Assembly: GCA_002404995.1 (NCBI GenBank) | Contig: DHKY01000001.1 | Coordinates: forward strand, 1-64,000 | From: Caryophanales bacterium UBA4682 | GTDB taxonomy: Bacteria > Bacillota_I > Bacilli_A > RFN20 > CAG-288 | Length of the DNA: 64,000 bases | Direction of reading: 5' to 3' | Shown: piece after piece, positions 32,865-41,235 of the stretch | Layout: the number at the start of each line of letters is the position of its first letter | Numbering within the stretch: the stretch's first letter is position 1 | Notes under the pieces: generated by a model | Seen by the model: the letters and a program-made list of their open reading frames with translations, nothing else | Databases searched by the model: none | What the model was told of the DNA's origin: nothing | Made by a program: the position numbers and the translations under genes

Positions 32865-32886
32865 CGCATTTGTAAATACGAATGCG
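32865..32886 (+). promoter_or_regulatory. Hairpin in the csp 5' untranslated region
   Basis: CGCATTTGT / ACGAATGCG (9 bp with one G-U) with loop AAAT sits at the extreme 5' end of the csp mRNA. There is no T run, so it is not a terminator; it may stabilise the message or sense temperature. Confidence 0.6.
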
Positions 32887-32907
32887 AAAGAAAGGGTTAG
32901 ACCAAAT

Positions 32908-33108
32908 ATGAAGGGTACTGTTAAGAAATTCGACAAAGAGAAAGGTTACGGATTCATCACTGGAGAAGATGGACAGGATTATTTCTTCCATTATTCTCAG
33001 TTAGTCAGGGATGGCTTCAAGACTGCCGAAATCGGCCAGAAGGTCGAGTTCGATGAAGCCAAGACTGAAAAAGGTCTTCGCGCCAACAACGTCCGTTTCG
33101 TTGCTTAG
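32908..33108 (+). CDS. csp: Cold-shock domain protein
   Basis: A 66-residue single OB-fold protein. RNP1-like KGYGFITGEDGQDYFFHYSQ has both nucleic-acid-binding aromatic clusters. It binds single-stranded RNA and DNA as an RNA chaperone. Length and motifs are typical. It is monocistronic, with a hairpin in its leader and a strong terminator downstream. Confidence 0.95.
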   Translation: MKGTVKKFDKEKGYGFITGEDGQDYFFHYSQLVRDGFKTAEIGQKVEFDEAKTEKGLRANNVRFVA

Positions 33109-33129
33109 TTTCTAAGACCGAGATAGACA

Positions 33130-33155
33130 AGGTCATCGCAAGATGACCTTTTTTC
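33130..33155 (+). terminator. Terminator of csp
   Basis: AGGTCATC / GATGACCT with loop GCAA and six T residues. Confidence 0.9.
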
Positions 33156-33161
33156 ATTCAA

Positions 33162-33191
33162 AAAAAGCCAGGCTTTCAAGCCGGGCTTTTT
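33162..33191 (-). terminator. Terminator of the uridine-kinase-like gene
   Basis: AAAAAGCC-A-GGCTT / AAGCC-G-GGCTTTTT; on the minus strand it is followed by a T run just past the stop at 33195. Confidence 0.8.
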
Positions 33192-33194
33192 CTT

Positions 33195-34832
33195 TTATCT
33201 TGCGTCTTTGAAGCTAGTACCGCCGACAAACTCACGCCTCAAGGAATTGCATGGGATGTCCTCGAGAGGGATAGGCAGGAAATACTTAACCCTGGCTTTC
33301 AAACGAGATGCCGTCAAATGCTCTGGGGAATCCAATGGTACTTTATCAAGCTGTGGAATGACAATATTCCGCAAGGCAGCTGGCTCATAAGGCCTATAGG
33401 AGTCAAAGACGTAATCTGCATTCTGCTGACTAGGATAGATGTAGCAGAACTCTCCGTTTCGGACATTCGGCCACCTACGAATGGTTTCCTCTGCACTAGA
33501 TCCTCTCGTTCTTGCATCACGGGCAATACGACGAAGAAGACGGAGATCCGTCCTAGATAAGGGAGTGTGGTTATCAATATTCACCTGGGGCTGAGGTGCG
33601 ATATAAATCCGGAATTTCTGATACTCTGGGATGGAAGAAGTCGAGAGAGGATTCAAAGCATGGATTCCTTCAATGATAATCGGCTGGTCTTCATCCAGCT
33701 GGATTTTCTTTCCGGTCTTTCGTTTTCCTTCCTTGAAGTCATATACGGGCAATGTGACTTCTTCTCCCTGAATCAACTGGTTCCTGACAGAATTAAAGAA
33801 GGGTAAGTCAATCGCATCAATGGATTCGATGTCTGTTCCCGGCTTTAATTCTCCTCTTGGAATATAGAAGTTATCCATAGAGATACGAACCGGACGGAGA
33901 GAACGTGCCATGAGTTCGAAAAGAAGGCGATTTGAAAAGCTTGTCTTTCCAGAAGAGGATGGACCTGCAATGCAGATCCTGCGGATTTTTTCTTCTCGAT
34001 TGACAATCCTAGAGCCCAGATCCGATAGCCTATTGTTGATTCTAGCTTCACTTAGGTTGATTAACTCCCTAGCACCATAGTCTTCAATAAATTTATTGAT
34101 CTTGTAAACTGTATCAAGATTGTTCTTGCTCGCCCAGTTGTAGGAAGTCTGAAGGGAGGAAGCAAAGCGGCTTTCATCCGAGAACGGAGGAATCTCGCCA
34201 TTGCATTCGGAACGGGGAACACGGATTAAGATCCCAGGCGCATAGGACTGAATGACGAATTTCTTAAGATAGCCGGAAGACGGAACCAGATAACTATAAA
34301 GATAATCTGTATAGGTCTTGTCGCCGATAGTCCTCTGGCAGACATGGGCATAATCTTCCCTGCGATATTTCCTAATACGGACTTTGTCCCTCTTTTTCTC
34401 TTTCTTGTAACATTCGAGTGCATGAGGTTTCGTCACCTTATAACGGACAAAAGGAATGTCCCTCTCAACAAGTTTCTTCCTTTCTTCATTCAGAGCAGCA
34501 ATGAATTTTGGAGTCACATGGAAAGAAGAAGGTGAGACAACCTTTGCAAAAAGAGCACGGGAGATATTATAGAAGAACCGGATTTCGATTTTCGGGTTCA
34601 CACGCTTGCAAGCTATGGCAAGCAGGAAACGAATCGAGTTGGAATAAATCCGGGTTGCTTCGCTGTCAGAAAGATCGAGATACTCGATTTCCTTCTTTCC
34701 ATCCTGCTGGAATTTAAAAGTCAGTTCACGGATTTTCTTGTCAATGATACAGACCCTGTATTTTTTCTTTTCTTCTTCCTTCAAATAGTCTAAAGGGGTA
34801 GTAAAGGCCTTGACGTCTAATGTTAGCTTCAT
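33195..34832 (-). CDS. Uridine kinase-like nucleoside kinase with a long N-terminal region
   Basis: A 545-residue protein. The C-terminal part (about 280-500) is a PRK/uridine kinase domain: IAGPSSSGKTSFSNRLL, RISMDNFYIPR and IIIEGIHALNP. The N-terminal 270 residues resemble the threonyl-tRNA synthetase editing-like region found in this family of large nucleoside kinases, including YSYLVPSSGYLKKFVIQSY and PGILIRVP. It probably phosphorylates uridine or cytidine for salvage. The ATG at 34832 follows GGAGGAATT; the TTG 15 nt upstream lies inside that site. It is divergent from greA. Confidence 0.85.
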   Translation of the reverse strand: MKLTLDVKAFTTPLDYLKEEEKKKYRVCIIDKKIRELTFKFQQDGKKEIEYLDLSDSEATRIYSNSIRFLLAIACKRVNPKIEIRFFYNISRALFAKVVSPSSFHVTPKFIAALNEERKKLVERDIPFVRYKVTKPHALECYKKEKKRDKVRIRKYRREDYAHVCQRTIGDKTYTDYLYSYLVPSSGYLKKFVIQSYAPGILIRVPRSECNGEIPPFSDESRFASSLQTSYNWASKNNLDTVYKINKFIEDYGARELINLSEARINNRLSDLGSRIVNREEKIRRICIAGPSSSGKTSFSNRLLFELMARSLRPVRISMDNFYIPRGELKPGTDIESIDAIDLPFFNSVRNQLIQGEEVTLPVYDFKEGKRKTGKKIQLDEDQPIIIEGIHALNPLSTSSIPEYQKFRIYIAPQPQVNIDNHTPLSRTDLRLLRRIARDARTRGSSAEETIRRWPNVRNGEFCYIYPSQQNADYVFDSYRPYEPAALRNIVIPQLDKVPLDSPEHLTASRLKARVKYFLPIPLEDIPCNSLRREFVGGTSFKDAR

Positions 34833-34858
34833 GATGAATTCCTCCAAATAGTTTTCTT

Positions 34859-34864
34859 ATTATA
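34859..34864 (-). promoter_or_regulatory. -10 box of the uridine-kinase-like gene
   Basis: TATAAT on the minus strand 26 nt before the start codon; the -35 region is poor. Confidence 0.5.
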
Positions 34865-34960
34865 TCGGCATGAATGGAAAAAGCAAAGGAATACGCCAAA
34901 GAAAAGCAAAAGCATCAAAAGAGATATAAAAAAGGAAGAAGAAAAATTCCTTACGCGTGA

Positions 34961-34966
34961 TATAAT
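34961..34966 (+). promoter_or_regulatory. -10 box of greA
   Basis: A perfect TATAAT 28 nt before the ATG, with GAAGGAG as ribosome-binding site 10 nt before it. Confidence 0.6.
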
Positions 34967-34994
34967 GGAAAAGCTTTGAAGGAGATATATTAGC

Positions 34995-35471
34995 ATGGAA
35001 GATACAGAAACCAAGGTTCTTACCAAACAGGGAAAGAAAGACCTCGAAGAGAAATTAAACGAATTAGTCACCATCGAAGAGCCAAAGGCCGTTGAAGAAC
35101 TAAACGCTGCCCGCAGCCAAGGCGATTTAAGCGAAAACAATGATTATGATGCCGCTCGTGACCATTACGAAAAACTGAAACAGGAGATTTCGAAAATCCA
35201 AGCCATCCTCGATTCCGCAAAGATCGTCGATGAGAAGGACTTAGACCTCTCAAAGGCTGGTATTGCCTCTAACGCCATCACTGTCGAAAATCTTTCTACC
35301 AAGAAGCAGTTCACATTCCGTATTGTCGGTACTTTCGAAACTGATCCGCTCCACGGAAAGATTTCCAACTCTTCTCCGGTTGCCAAGGCAATCAGGGGTC
35401 ATAGTGTCGGAGATGTCGTCACCGTTCACGCCAAGACCGACTACGAAATGAAGATTATCGACATCAAGTAG
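34995..35471 (+). CDS. greA: Transcription elongation factor GreA
   Basis: A 158-residue factor that rescues backtracked RNA polymerase by stimulating transcript cleavage. The N-terminal coiled coil has the tip motif AARSQGDLSENNDYDAA with its acidic pair. The C-terminal globular domain ends in GDVVTVHAKTDYEMKIIDI. Length is typical. It has its own promoter; no convincing terminator separates it from comEA 92 nt downstream. Confidence 0.96.
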   Translation: MEDTETKVLTKQGKKDLEEKLNELVTIEEPKAVEELNAARSQGDLSENNDYDAARDHYEKLKQEISKIQAILDSAKIVDEKDLDLSKAGIASNAITVENLSTKKQFTFRIVGTFETDPLHGKISNSSPVAKAIRGHSVGDVVTVHAKTDYEMKIIDIK

Positions 35472-35563
35472 TTCAGTCGACTAAAAACTTTTTTGAAATT
35501 TTAGACCTAAGATTGTAATTTTCCTCCACTCCATTCCCATATAGAGTAAGGAGGTACAATGCC

Positions 35564-36118
35564 ATGTTAAAAGCAATCATCATCGGCATAGTCGTTACAA
35601 TCGTAGGTCTTTTTACGTTGACTGGGATTTCAAAAAGGAAGGAAAGCAATGACAACACACCATCCGCGAATATTCCAACCACAGAAGAAATCTACTCTGA
35701 TGCCAACCAAGTAAAAGTAGCAATCAGCGGTGAAATCAACCATCCGGGAAGCTACTACATCGGAGTCGAAGACACCTTAAGGGATTTGATTGACAAAGCA
35801 GGGGGTGTCACCGAAAAAGCAGACACGAAAGCATACAATCCAAGTGTTCTGATTTCGACTCACACGTCATTTTATATTCCGCCTCGTTCTTCTCCCTCTT
35901 CAGCCTGCGTAGAGACTGAAATCACTAAGGTCAATATCAATACTGCTGACAAGTCTGCCTTGATGTCTATCGGCTTAAGCGAATCAAGAGCCCAAGCAGT
36001 CATCGATTATCGAACCAGCAATGGTCCTTTCCAGACTATCGAAGATATCAGGAACGTTTCTGGAATCGCTGAAGTGACTTTTGGAAAAATAAAAAACAAA
36101 ATCACAATTTCGGATTAA
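35564..36118 (+). CDS. comEA: Competence DNA receptor ComEA
   Basis: A 184-residue membrane-anchored DNA-binding protein. A single N-terminal helix (about 3-22) is followed by an SLBB domain (VKVAISGEINHPGSYYIG, about 50-110) and a C-terminal helix-hairpin-helix pair (VNINTADKSALMSIGLSESRAQAVIDYR). It binds incoming double-stranded DNA at the surface and hands it to ComEC. AGGAGG precedes the ATG. The stop shares a base with the comEC start (TAATG). Confidence 0.93.
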   Translation: MLKAIIIGIVVTIVGLFTLTGISKRKESNDNTPSANIPTTEEIYSDANQVKVAISGEINHPGSYYIGVEDTLRDLIDKAGGVTEKADTKAYNPSVLISTHTSFYIPPRSSPSSACVETEITKVNINTADKSALMSIGLSESRAQAVIDYRTSNGPFQTIEDIRNVSGIAEVTFGKIKNKITISD

Positions 36119-38136
36119 TGTTCTTCTTAGTCTTTCTTTTCTACTTAATCGGGACATTAAGCGGTCTTCTTTCCCCATATTTTCTATTTCTTCTGATTCT
36201 TCCATACAGTTATCTTTTCTTCTATCAGAAAAAGAAAGACTTACGGCTTTTGCTGTTCCTGCTAGTAGTTCTTGCCGGTTTTCTTATTTCCTACTTCTAT
36301 CCGAAAGGAAACGAAAATGCAAAATCCATAACCGGCATCGTGGTCCAAAGCAAAGACAACTACTTTCTTCTCTGGACCAGGCATGGAAAGTACTACATCA
36401 GCCAAAGAAACAATAGTCTTCCTTTATTCACGATCTTAAAAGCCAACGGATATACGATAGCAATGAAAAGTACTCATTTCGAAAGTGGATTCCGGTTTGA
36501 CTACTACCTTCTCTCAAAAGGAGTCCATTTCGAGTTCAAAACAAAAGAAATCAATGTCCTAAGGAACGGGTTCCTCAACAGGAAAAGAATCAAGGAGTAT
36601 GCAGGCAGCTATCTCGATAATGACAGCAGGGCCGTTTTTTCCTCTTTAAGGTTTAAGGATTCGCTCTCGTCACTTTCTGCTTATTCTTCCCTATCGGAAC
36701 TCAATCTTGGAAACTCCTTGTCTTTATCTGGTTTTCATCTTTCGTTTACCCTTTCGTTCTTAGCCTTCCTTCTTGGGAAGAAACGTAAGAAAAGGAACCA
36801 GTTTGCATCCCTTCTGCTCCCGGCTTTGTTTCTCTTTCTTAGCGGATTCTCCTATTCCTTTCGTCGCATCTTCCTTATTAGTATCATTTCCTTCTGTTCA
36901 CAGAAAAAGAAAAGTAGTTACCTTGAAAAACTATCCTTAACAGGGACTATCAGGCTAGTCCTAGAACCATACTCTTTAATCGATTCTTCGTTCTACTATG
37001 CGTTTCCATTTCTTTTCTTTCTAGCCATCTTCCAGTCTAAAAGAGAGCATGATATTCATTCCTTCCTTCGTTTTTATATTGTGATGACTCTCTTTTATTT
37101 TCCATATCACCTTTATCAGAGTTACTCATTTTCTTTTTTATCCCCTCTTTTCCAAAGGCTGCTAGTTCCTTATTCGCATCTGCTGTTTTTCTTTTCCGTT
37201 TTAGTCCTCGTTTGCCCTATCTCAGGATTCCTTTATTGTTATTTAGTGAAAGGATATCTTTTCCTAGTAAAAAGCAGGTCTGATTTTCGAATCGAGGTCC
37301 CAAGCGGAAAGCCACTCCTGTTTTTGGTAGTTCTTTACTATTCATTTCTTGTTCTGCTTTTCCTCTTTTTCCGATATGGATACAAGGGTCCGATGAAAAA
37401 AAACGGAATTGTTCTATCAATTTCGATTTCTCTTTTCTTTGTTCCTGACTATCTTCCCCATCAAGAAGTCACGTTTCTTGATGTCGGGCAAGGAGATTGC
37501 ACTCTTGTCCGAAATGGCAGAAAAAATATCCTATTTGATACAGGAGGCAGTATCAAAAACGATTTGGCAAAGGAATGTCTGATACCGTATTTTCAAAAAA
37601 GAAAAATCAGATCCATTGATGCGGTCATCCTCACACATTATGACTATGACCATGCAGGAGCCCTGGAGTCTCTCAAAAACAATTTTGAAGTCAAGGAAGT
37701 CTATGACCGAAATGATTTTCTATCCAATCAAAACAGCAGGATTATTGGAGGTCTTGTGGTCAAGAATCTGAACACCTATCACCTTTCGGAGGAAGAAAAT
37801 GATTTGTCTGGAGTCTATCAATTTACTATTGGAAAGAAAAAGATTCTCATCAGGGGCGATGCTCCAGTCAAAGTCGAAAAGAAAATCCTTGAAAGCGGAG
37901 AAGACTTACATTGTGATTATCTTAAAGTCGGACATCATGGGTCAAAAACCTCTTCTTCCTATGAATTCCTTAAGAAAGCAAATCCAGAAGAGGCTTTTAT
38001 CTCAGTCGGATACAAAAACTCTTATGGATTGCCAAACAAAGAAGTGATGAACAACCTGATTGCTCTAAACATTCCCTATTATCGAACAGATGAAGAGGGA
38101 ACCATCACGCGAAACATATCCTTTTCTTTGCTTTGA
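36118..38136 (+). CDS. comEC: DNA uptake channel ComEC/Rec2
   Basis: A 672-residue polytopic membrane protein. Hydrophobic segments fill residues 1-60 and about 210-450 (competence domain). The C-terminus is a metallo-beta-lactamase domain: FLDVGQGDCTLVRNGRKN, LFDTGG, ILTHYDYDHAGALESL (HxHxDH-type site reading HYDYDH) and LKVGHHGSKTSSS. It forms the pore through which single-stranded DNA enters. It is somewhat shorter than the usual 750 or so residues. Together with recA and a surface nuclease it suggests competence, though no pilus or DNA-motor genes lie in this window. Confidence 0.93.
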   Translation: MFFLVFLFYLIGTLSGLLSPYFLFLLILPYSYLFFYQKKKDLRLLLFLLVVLAGFLISYFYPKGNENAKSITGIVVQSKDNYFLLWTRHGKYYISQRNNSLPLFTILKANGYTIAMKSTHFESGFRFDYYLLSKGVHFEFKTKEINVLRNGFLNRKRIKEYAGSYLDNDSRAVFSSLRFKDSLSSLSAYSSLSELNLGNSLSLSGFHLSFTLSFLAFLLGKKRKKRNQFASLLLPALFLFLSGFSYSFRRIFLISIISFCSQKKKSSYLEKLSLTGTIRLVLEPYSLIDSSFYYAFPFLFFLAIFQSKREHDIHSFLRFYIVMTLFYFPYHLYQSYSFSFLSPLFQRLLVPYSHLLFFFSVLVLVCPISGFLYCYLVKGYLFLVKSRSDFRIEVPSGKPLLFLVVLYYSFLVLLFLFFRYGYKGPMKKNGIVLSISISLFFVPDYLPHQEVTFLDVGQGDCTLVRNGRKNILFDTGGSIKNDLAKECLIPYFQKRKIRSIDAVILTHYDYDHAGALESLKNNFEVKEVYDRNDFLSNQNSRIIGGLVVKNLNTYHLSEEENDLSGVYQFTIGKKKILIRGDAPVKVEKKILESGEDLHCDYLKVGHHGSKTSSSYEFLKKANPEEAFISVGYKNSYGLPNKEVMNNLIALNIPYYRTDEEGTITRNISFSLL

Positions 38137-38156
38137 TTCCCTCCTATCTTTATAAT
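38128..38156 (+). promoter_or_regulatory. Promoter of coaX within the comEC end
   Basis: TTGCTT (38128-38133), a 17-bp spacer and a perfect TATAAT (38151-38156). The start codon follows 9 nt later, so the leader is 2-4 nt at most. Confidence 0.65.
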
Positions 38157-38165
38157 AGTGACGCC

Positions 38166-38975
38166 ATGGAAACAAATCACGGACAGGATTTTTATCTCTT
38201 TGCCGACATCGGAAACTCTACAATCGATTTCCTTTCTTTTGATGAGGAAAAAATAGAAACCAAGAAAATCGATACTCATAACCGCGAATCAATCCTTTCT
38301 TACCTTTCGAACTTCCAGGATAAGCAAAGACTATCCGTCACGATTTCCTCCGTCAATTCCGATGGACTGAATGCAATCAGGGATTTTCTTTCCTCTTATC
38401 AAGGAGAAAAGAAGCTCTTCCTTCTTTCTCCGGAAAGCAGGGAATCCTACGCCAAAGCAAACAGACTAAAGGTCGAAAACGTTTCATTCCTAGGCTCGGA
38501 TCTCTTCTGTGATATCATCGCCGAAGAAAACAAAAACGGACAAATCATTATTGATTTAGGAACAGCTAGCAAGATTCTCTATCTCTCCAAGGAAAACATC
38601 TTCTATGGTTGCTCGATTTTCCCGGGTCTAAGCTCCTTTCCGAGAACGTTGAATAGGACCACCGATTTACTTGAAAGGGTGAACTTAAGGAGCACGCCTA
38701 AGCTCGTCTCACTGGAAACACAGGAATGCATCTCTTCTGGAACCATCAATGGCGGCGCAAGTCTGATTGCCGGCAGGGTCAATGCAAGGAAGAAGGAATA
38801 TAATTGTGAAGATGCGGATGTCTATCTAACGGGCGGGAATGCCTATCTTATCAAAGACAATCTAAGACGATTCGGATTAACAGGTTTCACCTACGATCCT
38901 TATCATATCAGGAAAGGATTAAGGCACCTTACCCCGCCGAAATCCTATGAAAGACTTATCCAAAGGAGGAAATAA
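38166..38975 (+). CDS. coaX: Type III pantothenate kinase, divergent
   Basis: A 269-residue ASKHA-fold kinase that starts coenzyme A synthesis. Motifs are FADIGNSTIDF (phosphate-1 loop, family DxGNT/S), GSDLFCDIIAE (family GADR region), IIDLGTASKILYL (family DxGTAT) and GCSIFPGLSSF (family GGxIxPG). Several positions deviate, so this is a distant member. I prefer ATG 38166; the TTG at 38133 lies in the promoter. It ends 1 nt before the dipeptidase start codon, whose ribosome-binding site lies inside the coaX end. Confidence 0.82.
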   Translation: METNHGQDFYLFADIGNSTIDFLSFDEEKIETKKIDTHNRESILSYLSNFQDKQRLSVTISSVNSDGLNAIRDFLSSYQGEKKLFLLSPESRESYAKANRLKVENVSFLGSDLFCDIIAEENKNGQIIIDLGTASKILYLSKENIFYGCSIFPGLSSFPRTLNRTTDLLERVNLRSTPKLVSLETQECISSGTINGGASLIAGRVNARKKEYNCEDADVYLTGGNAYLIKDNLRRFGLTGFTYDPYHIRKGLRHLTPPKSYERLIQRRK

Positions 38976-38976
38976 A

Positions 38977-40398
38977 ATGAAAGAAAATGCAATGCCGGTC
39001 GAAATTAAGGAAACGAATTACCAGAAATTAGTCGCACCCTATAAGGAAGAAGCTTTTCAGGCTCTGAAAGAACTTGTCAGCATTCCTTCTGTCTTAGACG
39101 AAAACACAAAAAGCGAGACAAGGCCTTTTGGAAAAGGCGTAGATGAAGCACTGAGCTTTGTCGCGGAGCTCGGAAAGAAGCTTGGCTTCTCTGTCAATCG
39201 CTGTGACAATTACATCACGGAGCTGACCAACGGAGAAGGAGAGAAGACTTTCGACATCTACGCACACTGTGACGTAGTTCCGGTCAAGAAAGAAAACTGG
39301 CATCATGATCCGTTCCAGCTGACCTTAGAAGAAGGCAACATCAGGTACGGACGTGGAACCAGTGATGACAAAGGACCTGGGCTGAGCTGTCTCTTTGCCG
39401 TGAAAGCCTTGAGGGACAATCATCGTCTTGGAGGATATAAGCTTCGTTTCCTCTTCGGTGGCAACGAAGAAAACGATTCTTTAGGTCTGAAGCACTATTT
39501 CCATGCCCTGAACAAAGGCTATCCGACATTAGGTATCTCTCCGGATGCCGATTATCCTCTCATCTATGCGGAGAAAAGCATCTATGCTTATGAGGCTGAT
39601 TATAACCTCAGTCTTCCTCTCGTTGAGGACTTTGCCTTAGGATCTGCTCTTAACATCGTCTTAGCTTCAGCTACCGTTACTCTGAAAGGTGATATAGAAA
39701 AGGCAAAAGACCTTGCCAAAGAATACGGAAAAGAATATCCGAAAGTAAAGATTTCCTTCGATGGAAACAAGGTTACCTTCCTCGGGCATCCCTATCATGG
39801 TTCTAGGCCTTGGAACGGAATCAATGCCGGACTCCATCTTCTGAATTTCCTTGGCATCCTATTCCATAAGCCAGAACTTTCCGAAATCTTCAAAGACTAC
39901 GAAGACGGAAGGGGCACTCATTTCGGAGGAAACTTCAAGAACGTCCATTTTACCGAATCTTCCTACAATGTCGGAAGAATCAACTATGATGGAAACAAGC
40001 TGTCTTTATTCGTCAATGTCCGTTTCCCGTCAGACAGGAAAGCAGAAACCATCAGGGATAATCTGAAAAAGCACGATAATGCCGCTTATACTCTTCTTGG
40101 GGGAAGCGACGGATTTGTCGCCGATCCAGAATCCGACTTTGTCAGAATCCTCTTGAAATCCTATCAGGAAGAAACCGGAGATATCAAATCGAAGCCGGAA
40201 GCCATCGGCGGCGGAACCTATGCACGCGAAAGCAAAAACTCCGTTGCTTTCGGAAGTCAGTTCCCTGGCCGTGATTACCGCAGGCATGGTGATGACGAGT
40301 TCTTCCCGCTTTCTGATTTCTACGATTCTAGGCAGATCTATGCCCATGCCATCGACAAGATTTCCGAGTATCTACGCACAGGAAAGAAGGATTTCTAA
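38977..40398 (+). CDS. pepV: PepV-like M20 dipeptidase
   Basis: A 473-residue zinc peptidase that splits dipeptides in the cytoplasm. Metal and catalytic motifs are DIYAHCDVVPV (first His-Asp), YGRGTSDDKGPGL, FGGNEENDSLG and SPDADYPLIYAEK. The lid/dimerisation domain lies near residues 190-360. The length matches PepV. The ATG at 38977 follows AAAGGAGG; an in-frame ATG 30 nt upstream lies within coaX without such a site. The stop overlaps trmB by 1 nt. Confidence 0.92.
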   Translation: MKENAMPVEIKETNYQKLVAPYKEEAFQALKELVSIPSVLDENTKSETRPFGKGVDEALSFVAELGKKLGFSVNRCDNYITELTNGEGEKTFDIYAHCDVVPVKKENWHHDPFQLTLEEGNIRYGRGTSDDKGPGLSCLFAVKALRDNHRLGGYKLRFLFGGNEENDSLGLKHYFHALNKGYPTLGISPDADYPLIYAEKSIYAYEADYNLSLPLVEDFALGSALNIVLASATVTLKGDIEKAKDLAKEYGKEYPKVKISFDGNKVTFLGHPYHGSRPWNGINAGLHLLNFLGILFHKPELSEIFKDYEDGRGTHFGGNFKNVHFTESSYNVGRINYDGNKLSLFVNVRFPSDRKAETIRDNLKKHDNAAYTLLGGSDGFVADPESDFVRILLKSYQEETGDIKSKPEAIGGGTYARESKNSVAFGSQFPGRDYRRHGDDEFFPLSDFYDSRQIYAHAIDKISEYLRTGKKDF

Positions 40399-41021
40399 TG
40401 CGCTTGCGTCACAAAAAATGGCAGGATCGCGTCCTGACAGAAAACCAGGATATCGGGAAAGACCTTTCTTCCTTCAATCCAGAATCTGTCAAAGACTACC
40501 AAAGGCTTGAAATCGGCTCTGGATGCGGCGGCTTCCTTATCGATAGGGCTAAAAAACAACCCGAGAAAAAATTCCTCGGAGTCGAAATCAACCAGACTGC
40601 TTTTGCGATTGCAGTCAAAAAAGCAAGCAGTGAAAAAGAAGAAGCAAAGAACTTTACTTTCCTTAATTCTCCGATTGAACGGATTTTTCCTCTTGTACAA
40701 GATGAACAGCTTGAAGCAATTTTCATCAACTTCCCCGACCCTTGGCCCAAAAAACGTCAAAGGAAACGAAGACTTTCCTATCCCGATCGATTGAAAGAAT
40801 ACTATCGCAGGCTGAAAAAAGGCGGAAAAATCTATTTCCGCACGGACAATACCGATTTGTTCAATGATAGCGTCGAATACTTCAAAAGCGTCAACCTCTA
40901 TCAAATTGAAGTTATTGAACCTTTCCTGTCTGAAACCCAGACCACTCTTTCCCCTACGGAATATGAGAATAAATTCCGTGCAAAAGGAGTTAGGATTCAT
41001 CTGCTGGTTGCTTCGAAATAA
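40398..41021 (+). CDS. trmB: tRNA (guanine-N7)-methyltransferase
   Basis: A 207-residue SAM-dependent enzyme making m7G46. Motifs are EIGSGCGGFLIDRA (SAM loop), FLGVEINQTAF, INFPDPWPKKRQRKRRLSYP (the family FPDPWPKKRHxKRR) and RTDNTDLFNDS. Length is typical. It overlaps pepV at TAATG and ends an operon; the 214-nt gap that follows holds a possible small gene. Confidence 0.94.
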   Translation: MRLRHKKWQDRVLTENQDIGKDLSSFNPESVKDYQRLEIGSGCGGFLIDRAKKQPEKKFLGVEINQTAFAIAVKKASSEKEEAKNFTFLNSPIERIFPLVQDEQLEAIFINFPDPWPKKRQRKRRLSYPDRLKEYYRRLKKGGKIYFRTDNTDLFNDSVEYFKSVNLYQIEVIEPFLSETQTTLSPTEYENKFRAKGVRIHLLVASK

Positions 41022-41080
41022 AGTCAATGTCCCTTGACACACCCCTATAGAGAGCCTAAGCTTTTATAGATTCTATTATT

Positions 41081-41233
41081 ATGAAATTTATGGTAAATCT
41101 ATTTCTTGTTCCTAGGATGTTGCTTACAAATACAGGATCACTTTCTTATAGTAAATCTGTTTTTGCTAGTCAAAGAAGCCATTCGAATCATCAAGATATA
41201 CCTGGATTTGAATATTCTTACGGACTATATTAG
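41081..41233 (+). CDS. Possible 50-residue secreted peptide upstream of an ABC transporter pair
   Basis: An open frame of 50 codons that begins MKFMVNLFLVPRMLLTNTGS and ends GFEYSYGLY, stopping 2 nt before the ABC gene ATG. The N-terminal half is hydrophobic, and VFA-S at residues 27-30 would fit a signal peptidase I site, leaving a 21-residue aromatic peptide. A TATAGA box ends 10 nt before the ATG and a TTGACA lies further upstream with non-ideal spacing; there is no Shine-Dalgarno. No family was recognised. Position before a MacB-like pair suggests a bacteriocin, signal or leader peptide, but chance is possible. Confidence 0.4.
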   Translation: MKFMVNLFLVPRMLLTNTGSLSYSKSVFASQRSHSNHQDIPGFEYSYGLY

Positions 41234-41235
41234 AA

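Noticed and set aside
38133..38166. TTG start for coaX giving 11 extra residues
   Set aside because: The TTG lies in the -35 box and inside comEC; the -10 box would then be within the coding region.
40395..41042. Minus-strand frame of 215 codons covering trmB
   Set aside because: Antisense shadow of trmB, which has clear methyltransferase motifs.
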